This document shows positions 58,182 to 64,000 of a stretch of DNA of 64,000 nt, piece by piece. The DNA is from Cryptococcus deneoformans JEC21 (Eukaryota > Basidiomycota > Tremellomycetes > Tremellales > Cryptococcaceae), in the NCBI RefSeq assembly GCF_000091045.1, contig NC_006694.1, positions 165,001 to 229,000 on the forward strand, read 5' to 3'. A program made the position numbers and the translations under genes. The notes beneath the pieces are model-generated. The model made no database searches, was not told where the DNA came from, and saw only the letters and a program-made list of their open reading frames with translations. Within the stretch, counting starts at the first letter, position 1. Each line of letters opens with the position of its first letter.

Positions 58182-60148
58182 ATGCCGAGCCTTACTCAAA
58201 CTAAAGACCTTGCCGTGAGTGTAGCTAGGCCGTGCGTGACCAATCGAACGCAGCTCACATTTGTCCTTTACCCAAGTCCTTGCTCTCAGATGCTTCCCAT
58301 TTCAAGCAGAAGGGGTACATCAATGGCGAATGGGTATCTGCTTCTGATGGGGCTACTTTTCCCTTGTATAACCCTGCGACTGGCGCCAAACTTGCCGACA
58401 TGCCTCATATGCCACGCTCTCAGGTCGCCGAGGCTATCGTAAGTTCATGTCTGCTGCGACTACATAAAAAATGCCATCAATAACATCTCTGACCCTTTCT
58501 TTTTTCAATCTAGAATGCCGCCAAAGCTGCTTTTCCAGCGTGGGCCGCTCTCACCGCTTACCAAAGACAGAACTACTTGTTAAAGCTGTTCAAGGAGATG
58601 GAGGAGCACAGCGAGGATCTGGCTATCATTCTTTGTACGGAGAACGGAAAGCCTTTGGCCGAGAGTCGAGTAGAGATTTCTTATGGAGCTTCCTTCTTGA
58701 CTTGGAATGCCGCTGAAGCACTGAGGTATGTCATAAATTAAGGTCTGTACAGTGATTGCACTAACAGGATTATAGAACCTACGGCCAGACCATCCCCAGT
58801 CCTTTCCCTGGGACACGCAACACTGTTATCAAGCAACCGATCGGCGTCTGTGGCTTGATCACCCCCTGGTGAGTGACCGATGTGACCGATCATTTCTACC
58901 TCAAAATCCACATACTCATTGCTTCATGGTACAGGAATTTCCCCAATGCCATGATCACCCGTAAAATGGCTCCTGCTCTCGCTGCAGGCTGTACCGTCGT
59001 CATCAAAGCTCCCGCCGAGACTCCCTTATCCGCTCTCGCCATGTGTGTCCTTTGCGAGCGTGTTGGTATCCCCCCTGGTGTCGTTAACGTTGTGACCATG
59101 GACAAAGGGCAGAGAGAAATGGCTGCGGGTCTTGAGCTCTGTGAGAAGTGAGTGATAAATCTTGGCCTCAGATGGCCCGATGCACTGTAGCTGATTGTGA
59201 TGCAGCGTCAAGGTCTCCAAAATTTCATTTACCGGATCAACTCCTGTTGGTCGACTCCTCATGAAGCAAAGTAGCGGAACGCTCAAGAAGCTGTCGTTTG
59301 AATTGGGGGGAAACGCAGCGTGAGCACCCTCACAGGAATGACTCGGACCGCTTCTAATAAACATCAGGTTCATCATATTTGACGATGCCGATCTCGACTT
59401 GGCAGTCAATGGCGTCATTTTATCCAAGTTCCGTGCCGCTGGGCAGACATGTATCTGCGCTGTGAGTGACTACCATTGAATCCAGCGTACTATGCTTACA
59501 CTCTCTTTAGAACCGTATATTTGTCCATTCCAAGATTTACGATGACTTTGCCAGACGATTGGTCGAGCGAGTCAAAGCGTTCAAAGTCGGCAACGGTATC
59601 GAGGAAGGTGTTACTATTGGTCCCCTTGTCTCACAACGAGGTGTGGAAAAAGTCGAGCGACATGTGCAAGACGCAGTCGGTCTTGGAGCAAAGGTTCTTG
59701 TTGGAGGCAAGCGAATCGATAAGGGCGAAGGGTCATGCTTCTACGAACCCACAGTCCTCGTTGATGTACCTCGACAATGTGCCGTCTCAAACGAAGAAAC
59801 TTTCGGCCCCCTTGCACCTCTATTCAAGTTTGACGATGAGGACGATGTTGTCGAGAGAGCCAACAGCAGTGAGGTCGGCCTTGCCGCGTACTTCTTCACC
59901 AAGGACCTTGCTAGGACACACCGAGTTGCAGAGAAGTTGGAGGTCGGGATGGTTGCTGTCAACACTGGTGCTATCGCGCAATCATGTGTACCCTTCGGTG
60001 GCGTGAAGCAAAGTGGGTTTGGAAGGGAAGGCGGCCCTTCTGGCATTGACGAGTTCATGGTGGAGAAGGTGAGTTTCCTGTACCTTCCCCACTTGATGGT
60101 ACCGTAATTAACACCGTTTATTAGCTCATCACCATCGGAGGTCTGTAG
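58182..60148 (+). CDS. UGA2: Succinate-semialdehyde dehydrogenase
   Basis: Oxidises succinate semialdehyde to succinate, the last step of the GABA shunt. Exon 1 ([11 protein letters not shown]) splices in phase 0 to [19 protein letters not shown]. Motifs in order: [64 protein letters not shown] with the catalytic Glu, [17 protein letters not shown] with the catalytic Cys, and [15 protein letters not shown]. The protein ends [13 protein letters not shown]...LITIGGL. About eight short introns interrupt it. Length (about 490 residues) and the ALDH signature order match SSADH. Its divergent partner is the tartrate/D-malate-type dehydrogenase. Confidence 0.9.
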
Positions 60149-60633
60149 TTTTGGGTTCTTATTATATATGCATTATGCCAAAGTATTCTGGGCTTACCAC
60201 ATGACATTGCACTTGAGTTTCTACCAAATGAGTGCTGTTTTGGTAAGCGTACTGATGGACATGGTTGCAAGCAGTTTGGTGATGAACAACAAAGGAGGGA
60301 ATCCTGGGTATTATGACTCTGGGTTTTTTTTTTCCTTTCTTATTTTCCCTTTCGAGGCTGGTCGGGGAAGAAGGACCCCAAGTGCGAGCGGAGGTGGCTC
60401 ACGAAGACGGCGCTTCTTCGCGACGGCACCAGGCTCTACACAAGCCCCCTCCTCGCTTCCCTCCTCCTTTTGTAAGATTACATAATGTCACCCCCTCGGC
60501 TATCTGTTTGTGGCTTCCCGGTGCCGATGATTCCTTTGTACAGTACATCCGCCTGTATCGAACGAAAGTTCAGCTGTATCTTTGATTTTTTATTTCCAAA
60601 GCGATTGTACTATCTTAGAAATAGAAAGTCTGG
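60149..60633. other. Intergenic between SSADH and SelO genes
   Basis: 485 bp with a T-run near 60,325. Probably the SSADH 3' UTR and the SelO promoter. No gene seen. Confidence 0.45.
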
Positions 60634-62991
60634 ATGACCTCTTCAAAGCCTCTGCATCAGCTGCCATTTGCAGCCAGAACCCTACAGTCTTCTGTACCCC
60701 AGCTTCCCCTCTCCTCGCAGCCATCCGCCCAACGCCGCTCCACAATCTTCAAAAGTTCTACTCCCGGAATATGGGCTCGAGTAAATCCCATGTGGGCTCC
60801 GTGGCCTATTCGAGTCAGTAAAGAGGAAGCTGAAGATTTGGGTATTAACGTAGAGAAAGGCGAGAAAATTGATGCGGAGGATATTATGAAAAGCTGGGAG
60901 CCCTGTGAGGTGCTCGAACAGGGTGCAGAGAATGGACTGGACGTGAAGAGTTCGAAGAGAAGGGTGAAGCTTGACCCGGTCATATTGGGTATTTCGCCTT
61001 CAGCTCTAAAGGATTCTTTGCCGCACCTTGATGTTGGTGACCTTCTGGAAATTTGCAAGACTGGTGAACAACCTACCAGTGGCGATCCGGCGAGGGAAAT
61101 CTTCATTGACGTCCTATCTGGACGCAAAATTCTTGCGTCGGATTCTTACGGCCCATGGGCGACCAGATACTCGGGGCATCAATTTGGAGGATGGGCTGGT
61201 CAACTAGGAGATGGTAGAGCCGTTTCGGTTCTGGAAACTGAGAGCGAACAAGGTGGTCGGCAGGAGATCCAGCTCAAAGGCGCTGGACGTACACCCTTCT
61301 CAAGAGCTGATGATGGCTTGGCTCATTTACGAAGCGGCGTTAGAGAGTTCCTCGGCTGTGAAGGTATGTGTTTTTTTCCAACTATCGTATATTGTTGTGC
61401 TTAAGCGTGACGGCTAGCTGTTGCTGCGCTCGGTATTCCTACAACGCGGGCTCTCACCCTTCTCACCATTCCCCTCCCGTACCTCCCAGTTTTCCGAGAA
61501 GGAACTATTCACCCTTCCTCTCTTTTGACCCGTGTTGCACCTTCTTTCATTCGAGTAGGTCATTTCGAGGCGCTCAATCCACCATCTTCGGCAGCGGGTG
61601 GGAAGCAGTTCTTCGTAGGAGGTGGCGGTTGGGTAGATGACCAAACGGATGAAGAGGGCGAAGACGAAGGGAATGGGAATTTTGAAGGTCTGAGGGACCT
61701 AGGAGAGTGGATGAAGGAGATTATGGAGGTCAAAGAAGGGTGGAAATCATGGGTCGACGAGGTGATCAAGAAAAATGCGGAGATGGTCGCCAAATGGCAG
61801 GTATATGGCTATATGAATGGGGTGATCAACACCGATAACGTGACCCTCATGGGTATCACGATTGATTATGGCCCTTATGCTTTCATGGATGTATTTGACC
61901 AGAAACACATCTCAAGTGAGTTTTCGAGAAAAGCAGCATTTTTATCTATTCGCTAATAACGCTTTGCAGATCAATCAGACCCTACCGGGATGTATGCCTA
62001 TCGTAATCAAGTATCTCGCGTCCAATTCGCACTGTCCAAATTCATCGACTCTGTATCCCCTTTACTCGGCTACGAATCAATCCACGGCGACATCCCTAAA
62101 GGATGGAGTGAGGGCAAGACTAAAGAAGACATCAAAGAATGGAGTGAAAAAGGCAAAGAGGTCATGAAGGGCTGGGAAAAGAGCTTTGAAGAGTATGAGG
62201 AAGAATCTGAGATGAATGGATGGTATCAGGCAAGTCCGCCAGCACTGGACGCAGATCGAGGTGACAAAACTGACTAAGGAGTAGAGATTCGGTCTCAAGA
62301 CGAAACAGCAGTTCGATCAGCGTGATATCAAATACGACTTTCTAAACTATTTGCAACTTCACAATCTTGATTTCCACACGGCTTTCAGAGGCCTCTGCGA
62401 ATTTTCACCTACCAAAGCAAGTCAAGAAAGCGGAGATAAGTATATTAAGGAATTTGTTCCACACTGGGTGAAGTCAGCAGTTGACGAGTCTGCTTCCGAC
62501 GATTCCCTTAAATTGGTAGAAGGAGACTTTGTCCAATGGTTTGGGATGTACGCCAAGAGAGCGAACCTCGAGGACGAAAAATTTGCCTGGGGTACTACCG
62601 ATGACTGGGAACCCGCGCGCGCTGCGAATATGCGAAAGAAGAATCCTACATTCGTGCTTCGTCAATGGATCCTAGAGGAATTGCTTGGTAAGATGGAAGA
62701 AGCTCTTACGGATCCATACAAGGCTGCACAGAGTAAGGATGATGTGGACAAACAGAAGGTAGAGGAAGGGGTTAGAACTGCCAGAAGAGAGTTATGGAAG
62801 ATTCTTGAGGTGAGCACACAATGTGCCAAGAGCCACTTCTGTTGAGCTGACTTAAAATACAGATGGCCACCAAACCATTTGAGAACTGGGGGCAAGGTGA
62901 GGGGTCTCGAGAGGAGCTTGAAGCGCAGAGACGTTTATGCGGAGTTGGGGCAAAAGAGATGTTTGGTTACCAATGTGGTTGTTCTAGTTAG
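60634..62991 (+). CDS. Mitochondrial protein adenylyltransferase SelO (pseudokinase, Fmp40-like)
   Basis: SelO transfers AMP to Ser/Thr/Tyr residues and is linked to redox homeostasis in mitochondria. The Arg/Ser-rich N-terminus ([20 protein letters not shown]) fits a presequence. Family motifs: [48 protein letters not shown], and [20 protein letters not shown] (NTDN and the metal-binding DYG). Introns interrupt it near 61,363-61,418, 61,916-61,969, 62,230-62,283 and 62,812-62,862. The C-terminus is GYQCGCSS, with Cys where vertebrate SelO carries selenocysteine. The upstream residue of NGVINTDN is Asn where many SelO proteins have His. Confidence 0.88.
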
Positions 62992-63171
62992 TTTGATCAT
63001 TTGTACAAGCAGGCCCGTCCAGAAACATGTAGCGATAGTCGATCAAACTGCATATTTACCACTTCAACAAGGCCCAGAGTTTGTTACAGAACGCGTCGCT
63101 TGACAGGAGACCTCGATCTCTCGCGGCTGTTGCCACCATTAGCACAACCCGTCTTCAATCAGATGCAGCAC

Positions 63172-64000
63172 TTACTCGTAGCTCTTCTTCCTATCTCTGT
63201 CTCCTCCATACCTGCTGTCCCTCTCCCTGTCTCGGTCCCTATACCTGTCCCTATCCCTATCGTCATACCTATTTCTGTCATGTCTATCATCCCTATCTCT
63301 CTCTCGTTCCCTATACCTCTCCCTCTCCTTATCCCTTTCTTCCATCGCCCTCTCTTCCTTCAGATCCTCCACCAGCTCGCCAGCCTCGCGCTTCACCTTG
63401 TCGCCATGTCCCACAACGGGCATCTCTTCAACAGGGGGAACACGAGCGTGGTGGGGCGTGTGCGGCTCGTTGCCTGAAGGGCCCATAGGGGGGTTTAGCC
63501 CAGAACGAGGACCAGTGGGGGCAGCAGGTGCGGTGGCAGGGATGGCGGGGGCGGAGAACGGTAAAGGCTCATCCCCGTCAGCTCGAGGGGATTTGGGAGG
63601 GATGATGGGTATGGGTCGACCGGTCATGCGGGCTTCGGAGAAGGCACTGAGGATTTTACGGAGCTCGTGGTAACCCAAATGGAGCTTACCACCGAAGTGG
63701 TCGGCAAGACGTTTGTCAGAGTCAAGAACACTCAACATGGCACCCTTTATACATTTGTCAGTTGAGAGCCAATGGGGAAAAGGGATCAAACATACGCAAG
63801 TCTCGCAGACACGAAGCTTCTGGTGACCACTTGCACCAGCGTTTTCGTTGAGGTGCTGAAGATCCTTTTCTTTTTCGGCCTTCATAGCCTTGAGAGCGTC
63901 GACGGCGGCAAGTTTCTCCATAGACTCCTCAACCTTTCCTGCCTCACCAAGCGCCTCAATTTCCTCTGTACCACCTTGGATAGAAAGCTCAATTTCTCCA
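63172..64000 (-). CDS. LUC7: LUC7-family U1 snRNP protein (5' part beyond the window)
   Basis: Only the C-terminal portion is present; the gene continues past 64000. The second zinc finger reads LRVCETC|GAMLSVLDSDKR and continues ADHFGGKLHLGYHELR (C-x2-C ... H-x5-H). An intron at about 63,744-63,794 splits it in phase 0. A coiled helical stretch precedes the finger (AALDALKAMKAEKEKDL-like). The C-terminus is a long Arg/Asp/Glu-rich RE/RD tail ending RKKSYE. LUC7 proteins stabilise U1 snRNP on the 5' splice site. The gene converges on SelO, with only 180 bp between stop codons. Confidence 0.88.
   Translation of the reverse strand, partial: GEIELSIQGGTEEIEALGEAGKVEESMEKLAAVDALKAMKAEKEKDLQHLNENAGASGHQKLRVCETCVCLIPFPHWLSTDKCIKGAMLSVLDSDKRLADHFGGKLHLGYHELRKILSAFSEARMTGRPIPIIPPKSPRADGDEPLPFSAPAIPATAPAAPTGPRSGLNPPMGPSGNEPHTPHHARVPPVEEMPVVGHGDKVKREAGELVEDLKEERAMEERDKERERYRERERDRDDRHDRNRYDDRDRDRYRDRDRERDSRYGGDRDRKKSYE

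Noticed and set aside
1..64000. CRISPR arrays, bacterial operons or ribosome binding sites
   Set aside because: The intron-rich eukaryotic gene structure excludes them, and no regularly spaced direct repeats of that kind were seen.

Overview
The window is nuclear DNA of a basidiomycete yeast of the Cryptococcus type. This rests on very frequent short introns (about 50-80 nt, GTRNGT donors, CTRAY branch sites 10-20 nt before AG), dense genes on both strands, CT-rich leaders, and the protein families seen. The species cannot be fixed from the sequence. I support 26 protein genes (two of them small and tentative), one intron-containing tRNA-Ile and one DNA transposon.

0.2-35 kb is mostly housekeeping DNA. 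In order it holds: 3-ketoacyl-CoA reductase (-), a METTL14/Kar4-like m6A-writer subunit (+), a GPI-anchored-type surface protein (-), long-chain acyl-CoA synthetase (+), the Uso1/p115 tether (-), a disordered protein (+), an LRR protein (-), tRNA-Ile(AAU) (-), a furin-like Cys-rich membrane protein (+), the kinetochore subunit Nnf1 (-), a disordered protein with seven tandem 32-35-residue repeats (+), a secreted S9 dipeptidyl peptidase (+), a tentative small gene, and another disordered protein (+). A histidine phosphatase (-) follows at 35-36 kb.

36.3-40.8 kb is gene-poor. It contains what I read as an intact 3,104-bp CACTA-type element at 37541-40644. It has CACTG termini, a 13-bp perfect terminal inverted repeat, a 3-bp CTT target-site duplication, and GCATAWC subterminal repeats confined to both ends. 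It encodes no recognisable transposase but carries a small spliced reading frame. It ends 179 bp upstream of an MFS transporter gene.

40.8-60.1 kb looks like a catabolic gene neighbourhood: a monocarboxylate-porter-like MFS gene, a Zn2Cys6 regulator, then three successive head-to-head pairs. The pairs are UNC93-like MFS / FAD amine oxidoreductase, 2-haloacid-dehalogenase-like / GabT-like aminotransferase, and tartrate-D-malate-type dehydrogenase / succinate-semialdehyde dehydrogenase. The aminotransferase and the semialdehyde dehydrogenase would make a GABA-to-succinate route, and the oxidoreductase could feed it from an amine. All three shared intergenic regions carry CGTCGG/CCGACG, including CCG-N-CGG forms suited to a Zn2Cys6 factor. 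I infer a co-regulated amine/GABA catabolic cluster.

60.6-64 kb holds SelO pseudokinase AMPylase (+) and a LUC7 U1 snRNP protein (-) that runs off the right edge.
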